The position numbers and the translations under genes were made by a program. Shown in pieces: positions 7,860-16,559 of a stretch of DNA of 64,000 nt. This DNA is from an uncultured Clostridia bacterium (GTDB taxonomy: Bacteria; Bacillota; Clostridia; Oscillospirales; Ruminococcaceae). The notes below the pieces were generated by a model. The model had not been told where the DNA came from. It made no database searches and was given only the letters and a program-made list of their open reading frames with translations. Each line of letters begins with the position of its first letter. Position 1 is the first letter of the stretch. The stretch is from the NCBI GenBank assembly GCA_944386455.1, contig CALXBC010000008.1, positions 1 through 64,000 of the forward strand, in the 5' to 3' direction.

Positions 7860-7888
7860 ATAATATCATGTTTTTAATAATCTGTCAA
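7860..7888 (-). promoter_or_regulatory. Sigma-A promoter of the four-gene operon
   Basis: On the minus strand, TTGACA (7883-7888), a 17-bp spacer and TATTAT (7860-7865) form a near-consensus promoter. The start would fall near 7853, inside the palindromic operator pair. Confidence 0.8.
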
Positions 7889-8102
7889 CAGGTAAAATAA
7901 TAGTATTCTGAAAAAATAATAGAATTTATCGCTCTACGAAGAAGTATTGCTTTTATATAAAGATAGTATCGAACGAATTAAAAAATCTGCATATCATCAA
8001 AAAAGCATCAAAAGGCGCTGGGAGGTGTTCCTCGGGTTTCAAAGCGCTTCAACACTGCGAATACTTTACTGTTACATGTCTGCCAATTATTTTTCACATC
8101 CA

Positions 8103-8147
8103 CTCCAAAACCGCGTGCCGAGGGTTCAAGTCCTTCTGCCCCTGCCA
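8103..8147 (+). other. 3' half of tRNA-Trp, attachment-site remnant
   Basis: The sequence starts at an anticodon loop CTCCAAA (CCA, Trp). It continues with the 3' anticodon stem ACCGC, a variable loop, the T-arm GAGGG-TTCAAGT-CCTTC, the acceptor strand TGCCCCT, a discriminator G and CCA. The 5' half is not upstream, so this is not a gene. A tRNA 3' segment from the anticodon loop to CCA is the usual duplicated att core of elements that integrate into tRNA genes. In this orientation the intact tRNA, and hence the element, should lie to the left. Confidence 0.8.
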
Positions 8148-8218
8148 GTGAAAAAGACACGGAAAGCCTTGATTTTACAAGGTTACGATAAAGATACCTT
8201 TGTATTTATCGGTATCAG

Positions 8219-8248
8219 AGGACAGGAAGTGCGTAAGCACTGCCTGTC
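8219..8248. repeat. Hairpin between att remnant and recombinase remnant
   Basis: GGACAG-GA-AGTGC pairs with GCACT-GC-CTGTCC around a GTAA loop. It lies just beyond the stop of the leftward recombinase remnant and may be its old terminator. A wider pair, ATCGGTATC (about 8208) and GATACCGAT (about 8274), encloses it. Confidence 0.45.
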
Positions 8249-8259
8249 CTTTGGTATTT

Positions 8260-8874
8260 CTACACTTCTCCCACGATACCGATATGGGTGAAGTAGATGT
8301 CGATTTGCTGCTCCGAATGTCGTTTGTACCGTTCACTGCGCTCATGGATAACAATCTTGGATATAAAGGTGTGCAGGATTTCCGGCGTCAGTTCTGTAAT
8401 GCGGGTGTACTTCTTTGCAAGGGTTATGAATTTGTCCACATTGCTTACCGACTCGGTAAGCTGCCCGATTTCTTCATCCAGCTCCGGCAGACGAAGATTA
8501 AGCGCTTTCTGCTCGTCCGTATAGCCGTCAGCCAGCATACGGAACTGTTCGTTGTTGATTCGCCCGAGCACATTGTCTTCATACAAACGTTTGAACAAGG
8601 CGTTCAATTCTACTTTTCGCTTGGTAAGCCTGTCATGTTCCATTTGCTTTGCTGTCAGCTCCTTCCGGTTTTCGGAGGAACTTTTTTGGTTGATATATTC
8701 CGCAAATTCCTGTTCCCTGCTTCTTGCCGCATAAGTTACCCGCCGTAACTCTTCCAGCAGGATTTGGTCGAGAACGACTTCTCGGATTCGGTGGGGTGTG
8801 CATTTTTCCTTGACATTGTTCCGATAGTGAGAACAGTTATCATAATCATGTAGAAGTTTTTCCTGAGAAAGCTG
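8260..8874 (-). pseudogene. Large serine recombinase, C-terminal remnant
   Basis: The frame reads HDYDNCSHYRNN, CTPHRIREVVLDQILLEELR, LFKRLYEDNVLGRINNEQFR and LDEEIGQLTESVSNVDKF, ending at 8260. This is the zinc-ribbon end and coiled-coil/C-terminal part of Tn4451-type large serine recombinases (recombinase and DUF4368-type regions). A TGA at 8875-8877 interrupts the frame upstream, and the N-terminal catalytic resolvase domain is missing, so the protein cannot recombine DNA. An internal ATG (8643) leaves only a 127-residue C-terminal piece. It marks a decayed mobile element next to the tRNA-Trp scar. Confidence 0.8.
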
Positions 8875-8913
8875 TCAAAAAGGCTGTCAGAACGCCAATG
8901 AAAGCAAAACAGT

Positions 8914-9079
8914 CTATGCGGCTCCATCTTGCAGCATTTGTTTCGCGCTGCTGAGTGCCGCTGTGAACTCGCCCTTACCTTCGTCTTCATACATCGTTTT
9001 TTTCCGCCTCCATGCTTTCGTTTTCTTTACACAATTGCCGAAACCTTTCCGTCACAGCATCTTTTTCTTTTACTCCCAT
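8914..9079 (-). CDS. Two overlapping tiny ORFs upstream of the recombinase remnant
   Basis: SD GAGGTG precedes ATG 9079 (30 residues, MGVKEKDAVTERFRQLCKEN, stop 8987). ATG 8994 overlaps its end and encodes 26 residues (MYEDEGKGEFTAALSSAK, stop 8914). Both are charged and soluble and lie in the orientation of the recombinase remnant. They are probably relics of the same element; neither family is known to me. Confidence 0.35.
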
Positions 9080-9189
9080 ATAATCACCTCAAATATATTG
9101 TGTATGGGTTTATTCGCGACTGCGTATACGCATATGCGTTATTTTTTAATCAGTGATATATAAATAAGAAAATAAAATCCGGTAAAAAT

Positions 9190-9214
9190 AAAAAAGCGAC
9201 AGCCAAACGTCGCT
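9190..9214 (-). terminator. Probable leftward terminator hairpin
   Basis: AAGCGAC and GTCGCTT form a stem around AGCCAAAC. On the minus strand it is followed by a T-run. No leftward gene now ends here, so it may be left over from the mobile element's edge. Confidence 0.4.
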
Positions 9215-9244
9215 TTCAGTTATATTGGAAAGGATGGATTAAAA

Positions 9245-9457
9245 ATGGCGCAAAAAAAATCCAGTCATCGTAAAACACATATAAGCTATGACAAAAACGG
9301 CAGATATGACCCGCAGTATCATACAAACCAGTCTGTTTCAAAAAAAGTGAATCAAATCATCTCTATGGCAAATTATGACACAGACCCGTTGGGCAGTTAT
9401 ACTGGTCTGCCTGAAAATAATCAGGAAATCCCCACACAGGATGCTGATGATCTATAA
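9245..9457 (+). CDS. Small conserved-looking hypothetical protein
   Basis: A 70-residue hydrophilic protein (MAQKKSSHRKTHISYDKNGR) with SD AAAGGATGG and its own downstream terminator. It is basic at the N-terminus and acidic at the C-terminus (DPLGSYTGLPENN, then QDADDL). No cysteine, membrane segment or known motif. A good SD plus terminator argue it is expressed. Function unknown. Confidence 0.65.
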   Translation: MAQKKSSHRKTHISYDKNGRYDPQYHTNQSVSKKVNQIISMANYDTDPLGSYTGLPENNQEIPTQDADDL

Positions 9458-9472
9458 AAAACGTGTATATTT

Positions 9473-9503
9473 ATCCAGCCAGTCACTGGCTGGATATTTT
9501 TTG
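9473..9503 (+). terminator. Rho-independent terminator
   Basis: ATCCAGCCAG (9473-9482), loop TCA and CTGGCTGGAT (9486-9495), then ATTTTTTG. It ends the 70-residue gene. Confidence 0.9.
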
Positions 9504-9523
9504 ACATTATTTGCAGAAAGTAC

Positions 9524-9552
9524 TTGCATTTCCAGAAAGTCAGTGATACAAT
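9524..9552 (+). promoter_or_regulatory. nrdJ promoter
   Basis: TTGCAT (9524-9529), a 17-bp spacer and TACAAT (9547-9552). The -10 lies within the first NrdR box, so binding there would block transcription. Confidence 0.65.
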
Positions 9553-9590
9553 ATATTGTGTCATATATTCGGATGAATACAATATATTGA
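9547..9590 (+). promoter_or_regulatory. Pair of NrdR boxes upstream of nrdJ
   Basis: ACAATATATTG occurs at 9548-9558 (extended ACAATATATTGTGT) and again at 9579-9589, 31 bp apart. This matches the known NrdR box (ACWATATATWGT type) and its usual spacing of about three helical turns, so repression by NrdR is predicted. Confidence 0.85.
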
Positions 9591-9611
9591 TATGTAGAAA
9601 GGATGGTTCCC

Positions 9612-11873
9612 ATGCAGATAACAGAAAATGCACGGCTTGTTCTGGAGCGGCGTTATTTAATCAAAAACGAAAAAGGAGAGGTCGTCGAAACGGTAGATGG
9701 TCTGTTTCGGCGTGTTTCTTCCGCAATTGCGGCGGCTGATCAAAATTTTGACAAAGCAGCAGATATTAAAGCCACAGCAGAATCGTTTTATCAAATGCTT
9801 ACCAATCTGGAATTTCTTCCCAATTCCCCAACTCTGATGAACGCTGGCAGGCCGCTGGGACAATTGTCCGCCTGCTTTGTCCTGCCTGTCGAGGACAGCA
9901 TGGAAGGGATATTTGAAACAATAAAACGTGCTGCGCTGATCCATAAATCCGGCGGCGGAACCGGTTTTTCCTTTTCCCGTCTGCGTCCGAAAGGCGCGCC
10001 TGTCAATACCACCGGCGGCGTCGCGTCCGGCCCGATCAGTTTCATGAAAGTATTCAATATGGCTACTGAAGCCGTAAAGCAGGGCGGTACCCGCCGCGGT
10101 GCAAACATGGGGATTCTGCGTGTCGATCACCCCGACATTTTGGAATTTATCGACTGTAAACAGGATTTGACTGAAATCACCAATTTTAATATTTCGGTTG
10201 GCATTACGGAAGCATTTATGGAAGCGGTCAAAAGCGGTGCCGATTATGAACTCGTCGATCCGTCCACCAAAAAGGTAACAGGAAAGCTCAATGCTGCTGA
10301 GGTATTTGATAAGATCGTTTCCAACGCCTGGAAAACCGGCGAACCTGGAATTATTTTCCTTGACCGTTTGAATCGTGACAATATCGTACCGGAATTTGGA
10401 GAAATCGAAAGCACAAACCCTTGCGGAGAACAGCCGCTGCTTCCCTATGAGAGCTGCAATCTCGGCTCTGTCAATCTGGTGGCAATGTTGGAAGAACAGA
10501 AAGACGGCAGCTATCGAATCGACTATGACAAGCTGGCCGCCACAGTGGACAAAGCCGTGCATTTTCTGGACAATGTGATCGAGGTCAACAAGTACCCGCT
10601 TGAGGAAATCGAGGAAACCACTAAAAAAATCCGCAAAATCGGACTGGGCGTCATGGGCTTTGCCGACATGCTGTTGTATCTCGGCATCCCCTACAACTCT
10701 GAAGAAGGCGTTGCGCTTGGAGAAAAGATCATGTCGTTTATCACGGCCCGCGCCAGAAAAATGAGTCAGAAACTAGCACAAACGCGCGGCGCATTTCCGT
10801 TGTTTGAATCCAGTACTCTCAAAGATGGTGCGCCCGTCCGCAACGGCACTGTTACAACAATTGCTCCAACTGGTACCCTTTCTATTATTGCGGGAGTCAG
10901 TTCAGGCATCGAGCCTGTCTTTGCATATGTCTTTATCCGCAACGTGATGGACTCTACAAAAATGGTGGAAGTCAATCCGGTTTTAAAACGGGTTTTGGAA
11001 CAACGCGGACTTTACAGCGATGAATTGATGGAAAAAATCGCTTCTGCAGGCTCTCTGGCTCACATTGAAGAGATTCCGGCAGATATCCGCCGCGTTTTTG
11101 TTTCCTCTCATGATATCAGCCCCGACTACCATATCCGGATGCAGGCCGCTTTTCAGCGCCACACTGACAATGCGGTTTCCAAAACGGTCAACTTTGTATC
11201 GACTGCTACCAAAGAGGACGTGCGCGAGGTCTATATGAAGGCTTATGAGGATGGCTGCAAGGGGGTCACCATTTACCGTGACGGTTCCCGCGACGGGCAG
11301 GTTTTGAACATCAAAAAGGATGAAAAAAAAGCGGCAGATACTGCTGAAAAACAAACTTATCCCCGTGAAATCTCTCCTCGTCCCCGTCCCGCTGTTACCA
11401 TGGGAATGACCGAACGGATGCGGATCGGCTGCGGGAACCTCTATGTCACTGTCAATTATGATGAAAACGGAATCTGCGAGGTGTTCACCAGTACCGGAAA
11501 AGCAGGCGGATGCCCATCTCAGTCTGAAGCAACGGCGCGTTTGGCATCGATTGCCCTGCGCTCCGGAATTTCGGTGGAGGAGATTCTGAATCAGCTGAAA
11601 GGAATCCGCTGTCCTTCCACAGTGCGTCAGCAGGGGATGCAGTGTACATCTTGCCCGGATGCAATTGCAAAGGTCATCAAAAAGGTCTATGATATGCAGA
11701 AAAACGGCACGCCATTGATTCCGTCACCGGTGATGGGAGAAAGTGCCGGAAAAAAGGAAGAAGTTCAAACCGCATCTAAAGCAATCAAAAATTGCCCCGA
11801 ATGCGGCGCAGTGTTGGAACATGAAGGCGGCTGTGTCATCTGCCGCAATTGTGGTTACAGTAAATGCAGTTAA
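9612..11873 (+). CDS. nrdJ: Adenosylcobalamin-dependent ribonucleotide reductase, class II
   Basis: A 753-residue class II reductase that converts ribonucleotides to deoxyribonucleotides by a B12-derived thiyl radical, independently of oxygen. The catalytic barrel shows GQLSACFVLPVEDSMEGIF (C88), KQGGTRRGANMGILRVDHPD, NPCGEQPLLPYESCNLGS and APTGTLSIIAG. A TSCPD-type domain (YVTVNYDENG, then GGCPSQSEATARL) and a C-terminal zinc ribbon (CPECGAVLEHEGGCVICRNC) complete it. An in-frame ATG at 9603 abuts the SD, so 9612 (spacing 9) is preferred. Two NrdR boxes in the promoter predict nucleotide-responsive repression. It is monocistronic, with a terminator shared with clpC. Confidence 0.95.
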   Translation: MQITENARLVLERRYLIKNEKGEVVETVDGLFRRVSSAIAAADQNFDKAADIKATAESFYQMLTNLEFLPNSPTLMNAGRPLGQLSACFVLPVEDSMEGIFETIKRAALIHKSGGGTGFSFSRLRPKGAPVNTTGGVASGPISFMKVFNMATEAVKQGGTRRGANMGILRVDHPDILEFIDCKQDLTEITNFNISVGITEAFMEAVKSGADYELVDPSTKKVTGKLNAAEVFDKIVSNAWKTGEPGIIFLDRLNRDNIVPEFGEIESTNPCGEQPLLPYESCNLGSVNLVAMLEEQKDGSYRIDYDKLAATVDKAVHFLDNVIEVNKYPLEEIEETTKKIRKIGLGVMGFADMLLYLGIPYNSEEGVALGEKIMSFITARARKMSQKLAQTRGAFPLFESSTLKDGAPVRNGTVTTIAPTGTLSIIAGVSSGIEPVFAYVFIRNVMDSTKMVEVNPVLKRVLEQRGLYSDELMEKIASAGSLAHIEEIPADIRRVFVSSHDISPDYHIRMQAAFQRHTDNAVSKTVNFVSTATKEDVREVYMKAYEDGCKGVTIYRDGSRDGQVLNIKKDEKKAADTAEKQTYPREISPRPRPAVTMGMTERMRIGCGNLYVTVNYDENGICEVFTSTGKAGGCPSQSEATARLASIALRSGISVEEILNQLKGIRCPSTVRQQGMQCTSCPDAIAKVIKKVYDMQKNGTPLIPSPVMGESAGKKEEVQTASKAIKNCPECGAVLEHEGGCVICRNCGYSKCS

Positions 11874-11887
11874 AAGCTCCTATATGA

Positions 11888-11928
11888 AAAAAGGCTTTGA
11901 ACGGACATCATCCGTTCAAAGCCTTTTT
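11888..11928. terminator. Bidirectional terminator between nrdJ and clpC
   Basis: An 18-bp perfect stem, AAAAAGGCTTTGAACGGA (11888-11905) with its complement at 11911-11928 around CATCA. A-run and T-run ends serve both convergent genes. Confidence 0.9.
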
Positions 11929-11929
11929 C

Positions 11930-14398
11930 TTATTCTTTTACTGGCTCCGGCTGGAACGTAAAAGTACCGTCCTCAAACCGAAGTATCAAGCGGTCTCCGG
12001 ATTTCACCTGACCGCTGAGTAAATATTCCGACAGCTTGTGCTCGATTTTATTGGTAATGGCACGCCGAAGCGGTCTTGCACCATAAATCGGTTCATAGCC
12101 TTCTTTCGCAATTTCAGCAACAGCCTCATCAGATACCGTCATGTCGATACCGAGCTGCTTGACTCGTCCAACCAACTGATCCAGCATCTTGGACGCGATC
12201 TTTTGGATATCCTCGTCGGTCAGCTTATGGAAGACGATAATGTCATCCACACGGTTGAGGAACTCCGGACGGAAATGCTTTTTCAGTTCGCCCATGACGT
12301 CATCCTTAATTTCCTTGTCGTCTTTCATCTGGGCTTCGTGATCCCCAAATCCCAAACTCTTGGTATCGGTGATCATCCGCGCCCCAATGTTGGACGTCAT
12401 AATGATGACCGCGTTACGGAAATCGACTCTGCGGCCCTGAGAGTCAGTCAAAATGCCGTCTTCCAGGATTTGCAGCAACATGTTGAAAACGTCGGGATGC
12501 GCTTTTTCAATCTCGTCAAACAACACGACCGAATACGGATTCTGACGGATTTTCTCCGTCAGCTGACCGCCCTCGTCGTATCCGACATATCCGGGAGGTG
12601 AACCGACCATTCGAGATACGCTGTGCTTTTCCATGTATTCGGACATATCCAGCCGTATCATGTTGTTTTCATTTCCGAATAACGCCTCTGCAAGCGCCTT
12701 GCACAGCTCGGTCTTGCCGACGCCTGTCGGGCCGAGGAAGATAAAGGAGCCAATCGGCCGCTTGGGGTCTTTCAGGCCAACACGTCCACGACGGATCGCC
12801 CGCGCAACAGCCTCCACTGCTTCGTCCTGCCCAATCACACGCTGATGGAGAATATCCTCCATATGGAGCAGACGTTCGCTCTCCTGTTCGGTCAGCTGTT
12901 TTACCGGCACCCCGGTCCAACTGGACACGATCTCTGCGATATCCTCCGCAGTGACCTCACCGGAGTTGTGGGCGTTGGTTTCCTTCCACTGCTGTTTTGA
13001 TTTTTCATATTCTGCATTCAGTTCTTTTTCCTGATCCCGGAACTTCGCCGCCGCTTCAAAATCCTGTGCATTGACCGCAGCCGCTTTCTCTTCGCCTGCT
13101 TTTTTGATTTTATCTTCCAGTTCTTTCAGATCCGGCGGAGCAGTAAACGCTTTCAATCTCACTTTAGACGCCGCCTCATCAACCAAGTCGATAGCCTTAT
13201 CAGGGAGATAACGGTCGGTAATATAACGGGATGACAGCTTAACTGCCGCATTCAAAGCCTCATCCGTGATTTTGATTTTATGATGTGCCTCGTATTTGTC
13301 TCTCAACCCAAACAGAATCTTAACCGCATCCTCTTCGCTCGGTTCTGCGACCATAACCGGCTGGAAACGCCGTTCCAATGCGGCATCCTTTTCAATGTGT
13401 TTCCGATATTCCTCAATCGTGGTTGCACCAATGATCTGGATCTCGCCTCTGGCCAGCTGCGGCTTGAGTATGTTGGCGGCATCAACCGCCCCCTCCGCTG
13501 CCCCGGCTCCAATAATGGTGTGAATTTCGTCGATAAACAGGATGACATTTCCCGCCTTGACAACCTCGTCCAGAGCCCCTTTGATACGCTCCTCAAAATC
13601 GCCGCGGTATTTTGCACCCGCCAGCATTGCGGTCAAATCAAGTGAAAAGATCTTTTTATCCTTTAAGGTTTCCGGAACCTCTCCGGAAACGATCTTTTGC
13701 GCAAGCCCTTCTGCAATTGCAGTCTTGCCGACACCAGGCTCACCAATCAGACAGGGGTTGTTTTTTGTCCGTCTGGAAAGAATCTGGATCACCCGTTCGA
13801 TCTCATTCTGCCGTCCGATCACCGGGTCGATTTTATTGTTTTTGGCAAGCTCAGTCAAATCACGGCCGTATTTGGAAAGAATGCCATTTCCGCCTTTGGA
13901 TTCTTTTCCGCCTGCTCTGCCCTGCGGACTGTCATATCCGTTATCTCCCGACGTTTCGGGATTGCCGATTTCACTGACACACTCGCTGTACAAATCCCGT
14001 ACATTAACGCCCATTTCCTGCAGGAACAAAACGCCGTAGCTGTCCTGTTCCTTAAGCATGGCCATCAAAATGTGCTCTGTTCCGACATAGGAATGTCCAA
14101 GTCGTCTTGATTCTGTAATCGCCATTTCCAGGATTCGCTTTGTCCTCGGGGTAAAATCAGCCGGTGTCACTTGAGATGGCATACCACGGCCAATCGTGGA
14201 TTCCAGCTTTTCCTGGATCATTTCCTTGGTCACGTTTTTCTTATTCAGCAATGCCGCAGCAACACCGCTGCCCTCCGCCGCGAGTCCATACAGAATGTGC
14301 TCGCTGCCGATATAGGTGTGCCCAAGCTGTGAGGACACTGCAATCGCCAGGTTCAAAGCACGGTTTGCTTTTTCGGTAAATCCATCAAACAAAAACAT
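11930..14398 (-). CDS. clpC: ClpC ATPase, AAA+ unfoldase of the Clp protease
   Basis: An 822-residue HSP100 protein. It has two N-terminal Clp repeats ([20 protein letters not shown], then [20 protein letters not shown]), a first AAA domain with Walker A GEPGVGKT (219-226), a UVR motif ([17 protein letters not shown]) that marks ClpC over ClpA, a second AAA domain with GPTGVGKT, and a ClpB-D2-small domain. It unfolds substrates for ClpP, including proteins marked by McsB arginine phosphorylation. It is the last gene of the ctsR-mcsA-mcsB-clpC operon under the CtsR operator at 16487. Confidence 0.97.
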   Translation of the reverse strand: MFLFDGFTEKANRALNLAIAVSSQLGHTYIGSEHILYGLAAEGSGVAAALLNKKNVTKEMIQEKLESTIGRGMPSQVTPADFTPRTKRILEMAITESRRLGHSYVGTEHILMAMLKEQDSYGVLFLQEMGVNVRDLYSECVSEIGNPETSGDNGYDSPQGRAGGKESKGGNGILSKYGRDLTELAKNNKIDPVIGRQNEIERVIQILSRRTKNNPCLIGEPGVGKTAIAEGLAQKIVSGEVPETLKDKKIFSLDLTAMLAGAKYRGDFEERIKGALDEVVKAGNVILFIDEIHTIIGAGAAEGAVDAANILKPQLARGEIQIIGATTIEEYRKHIEKDAALERRFQPVMVAEPSEEDAVKILFGLRDKYEAHHKIKITDEALNAAVKLSSRYITDRYLPDKAIDLVDEAASKVRLKAFTAPPDLKELEDKIKKAGEEKAAAVNAQDFEAAAKFRDQEKELNAEYEKSKQQWKETNAHNSGEVTAEDIAEIVSSWTGVPVKQLTEQESERLLHMEDILHQRVIGQDEAVEAVARAIRRGRVGLKDPKRPIGSFIFLGPTGVGKTELCKALAEALFGNENNMIRLDMSEYMEKHSVSRMVGSPPGYVGYDEGGQLTEKIRQNPYSVVLFDEIEKAHPDVFNMLLQILEDGILTDSQGRRVDFRNAVIIMTSNIGARMITDTKSLGFGDHEAQMKDDKEIKDDVMGELKKHFRPEFLNRVDDIIVFHKLTDEDIQKIASKMLDQLVGRVKQLGIDMTVSDEAVAEIAKEGYEPIYGARPLRRAITNKIEHKLSEYLLSGQVKSGDRLILRFEDGTFTFQPEPVKE

Positions 14399-14436
14399 AA
14401 ACGATCATCCTTTCTGATGTAAATGGTTGTGCATTT

Positions 14437-15471
14437 TCATTCTTTCAATGCTTCCTGTACTATTTTTGCCCGAAGCTCATCTCGTTCTTCCGCCGTCAGA
14501 TCGCGTCCTTCTTTCTGACAGAGCGTCGCCCCGCCGATTTGAAACAACAAACAGTTAAACCGCTCAGGTGACAATCTTTGAAATTCAGAGCCGGTTAGGA
14601 TTCCCCTGGAAATTCCGATTTGGAAATCGGATATCAACTCAAAAAATTCTTCCGTAGAAATCATTTTTGCATATTTCAGTGTGCCAAAGCAGCGATAAAT
14701 TCGATCCTGAAACCGAGCAGAAGTCACAAGCGCTTTTTGTGCTTCCCGTTCTTTTTCCACAATCTGAGACACAATTTCACGCAGGTTTTTAATCGCCTGC
14801 TCTTCCGAAATTCCCAATGTAATCTGATTGGAAATCTGATATAGTGACCCAACCGCTTTGGTTCCCTCACCATAGGTTCCCCGCATCGTCAGTCCCAGCT
14901 TCGACAAAGTACCGGACAGCCGGTTGAGCGATCCCGCCTTTTCCAGTGCAGGAATATGCAGCATCACCGATGCGCGCAGTCCTGTTCCCAAATTGCTAGG
15001 ACAAGCTGTCAGGAATCCCAGCTGACTGTCGAAAGCATAATTCAAGCTGGCGTCAATCGCATCGTCTATCTTACTGGCGACCTCAAGTGCACTGTCCAAA
15101 TCCAGCCCGCTTGTCATCACCTGAATTCTGATATGATCCTCCTCGTTGACCATGATGCTGATCGACTCATCCTGAGAAAGGACCAGCATCCGTCCGGTTC
15201 CGTCCTGGATAAAGTCTGGACTCACAATATGGTTTTCAACCAACGACATTCCCCGATATCCCGTCAATTCATCGCCGCTGAGAAATGAAAGGCTGTTATC
15301 CCCTAAATTGATGTTTTCCAGTGACGCTTTGACATCACCAGCTAAGCGGTTCATCTGTTCTTCTGTCATATGTCCGTAAAACGGGTAGTTGGACAGATTC
15401 CGCGCCAGGCGTATCCTGGAGCTTATCACGACATCCGGCTCGCTGCCGGGCTTTTCATACCATTTCACCAT
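14437..15471 (-). CDS. mcsB: Protein-arginine kinase McsB
   Basis: A 344-residue phosphagen-kinase-fold protein that phosphorylates arginines on damaged proteins as a degradation tag for ClpCP and inactivates CtsR during heat stress. Nucleotide-binding motif SSRIRLARNL lies near the N-terminus and GTYGEGTKAVGSLYQISNQI in the C-terminal half. The open frame extends to 15531, but that part is out-of-frame mcsA. ATG 15471 (MVKWYEKPG) overlaps the mcsA stop by 17 bp, giving the usual coupled mcsA-mcsB pair. Confidence 0.95.
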   Translation of the reverse strand: MVKWYEKPGSEPDVVISSRIRLARNLSNYPFYGHMTEEQMNRLAGDVKASLENINLGDNSLSFLSGDELTGYRGMSLVENHIVSPDFIQDGTGRMLVLSQDESISIMVNEEDHIRIQVMTSGLDLDSALEVASKIDDAIDASLNYAFDSQLGFLTACPSNLGTGLRASVMLHIPALEKAGSLNRLSGTLSKLGLTMRGTYGEGTKAVGSLYQISNQITLGISEEQAIKNLREIVSQIVEKEREAQKALVTSARFQDRIYRCFGTLKYAKMISTEEFFELISDFQIGISRGILTGSEFQRLSPERFNCLLFQIGGATLCQKEGRDLTAEERDELRAKIVQEALKE

Positions 15472-15976
15472 TGTCCCGCATCCCCTTTTCAATCGCATTG
15501 ATTTCATCCCGATACTGGGCAGCATGCTCAAAGTCCTGCGTTCTGACTGCCTCTTCCAGCTTTTTCTTCAAACTGTTCAGCTGCGCTTTTTTTCTGGCTT
15601 CCTCTCCGGCTGAACGCGGCAGCTTTCCCTGATGGTTCACCCTGCCGTGCAGCTGTTCAATGGTGGGCAAGAGTTCATTTCGAAACGTCGTATAGCAACG
15701 GGCGCATCCCATTCTTCCAGTCTCACTGATTGATTTCAGATCGCTGTGGCACTCTGGACACACTTTTCGTTCCAGTGAAGGAGCCGAACCAGAAGAGACA
15801 CTCCCAAGCAGCCCGCCAAACATATCACCAATATTGAAGTGAAAGCCGTGAAACAAGTTGTTCAGTCCCATCTGCTCTGCGCATTGCGCACACACATGAT
15901 AAACTGTGGTTTTTCCGTTAATTGTCTGTTTAAAATGGGAAGTAGCTTCCCGCTGGCCGCATTTTTCACACAGCAT
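15455..15976 (-). CDS. mcsA: McsA, zinc-binding activator of McsB
   Basis: A 173-residue protein with CxxC pairs at MLCEKCGQREA, CAQC, CPEC and CARC (zinc or heavy-metal binding), and a C-terminal UVR motif (VRTQDFEHAAQYRDEINAIE) that docks on ClpC-type partners. McsA stimulates McsB kinase activity and modulates CtsR. It lies between ctsR and mcsB in the stress operon. Confidence 0.93.
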   Translation of the reverse strand: MLCEKCGQREATSHFKQTINGKTTVYHVCAQCAEQMGLNNLFHGFHFNIGDMFGGLLGSVSSGSAPSLERKVCPECHSDLKSISETGRMGCARCYTTFRNELLPTIEQLHGRVNHQGKLPRSAGEEARKKAQLNSLKKKLEEAVRTQDFEHAAQYRDEINAIEKGMRDNGEMV

Positions 15977-16000
15977 AAATCTATCATCCTTTCTTAGTCT

Positions 16001-16450
16001 TTACATGAAATTCAACAGCATGGATTTCAAAATATTTGCCCGCACCCGTCCTCTGGTTTCCGGTGCCAGTTCCCTCAACACATTGTCTGTGAGTGCCGCC
16101 AATACTATTTTAGCCTCTTTCATCGAAATAATATTGTCGGAACAAAGATTCTGCAAAATGATCCTTACTGAATGTTCATCAATACTGCTTCCAATCGAGT
16201 TGATCAAGTGCATGAGAATCTGTTTTCCATCATTTCCAACGCGAACGATCTGAATAAAACCACCGCCGCCGCGCTTGCTCTGGACGATATATCCCTGCTC
16301 CGGCGTAAAACGGGATGTAATCACATAATTGATCTGGCTTGGAACACATCCTATTTTTCCCGCGAATTCATTTCGATTGATCCGTGCTGTCCCATGATGT
16401 TCATCCAGCATTTCCTGGATCGCCTGTGCAATAATATCTGTGATGTTCAT
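16001..16450 (-). CDS. ctsR: CtsR transcriptional repressor
   Basis: A 149-residue heat-shock repressor. The N-terminal winged helix shows VPSQINYVITSRFTPEQGYI and the glycine-rich thermosensing wing KRGGGGFIQIV; the C-terminus is the dimer domain. ATG 16450 follows SD AAAGGGATG. A longer frame to 16558 would start inside the promoter and is rejected. It represses its own operon through the CtsR boxes at 16487-16559. Confidence 0.95.
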   Translation of the reverse strand: MNITDIIAQAIQEMLDEHHGTARINRNEFAGKIGCVPSQINYVITSRFTPEQGYIVQSKRGGGGFIQIVRVGNDGKQILMHLINSIGSSIDEHSVRIILQNLCSDNIISMKEAKIVLAALTDNVLRELAPETRGRVRANILKSMLLNFM

Positions 16451-16486
16451 TTCCGATCCTGTACATCCCTTTCTATGTAATTTGAC

Positions 16487-16559
16487 TTTGACTTTCTTTG
16501 ACTTTCTGAATTTTATTATATACCGAATTTTTATAAAGTCAAAGTCAGTTAAAGTCAAA
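16487..16559 (-). promoter_or_regulatory. ctsR operon promoter with CtsR boxes
   Basis: The minus strand carries AGTCAAAGAAAGTCAAA (16487-16503), an exact match to the CtsR consensus RGTCAAANANRGTCAAA, plus a third GTCAAA overlapping it. The promoter is TTGACT (16537-16542), 16 bp, TATAAT (16515-16520). Inverted AGTCAAA-type repeats at 16536-16559 overlap the -35. Boxes thus flank the promoter on both sides. Confidence 0.92.

Noticed and set aside
8103..8147. A tRNA-Trp gene
   Set aside because: Only the 3' half is present. No D-arm, 5' acceptor strand or 5' anticodon stem lies upstream, so it cannot be a functional tRNA.
16451..16558. N-terminal extension of ctsR
   Set aside because: The extension covers the promoter and CtsR boxes and lacks an SD.
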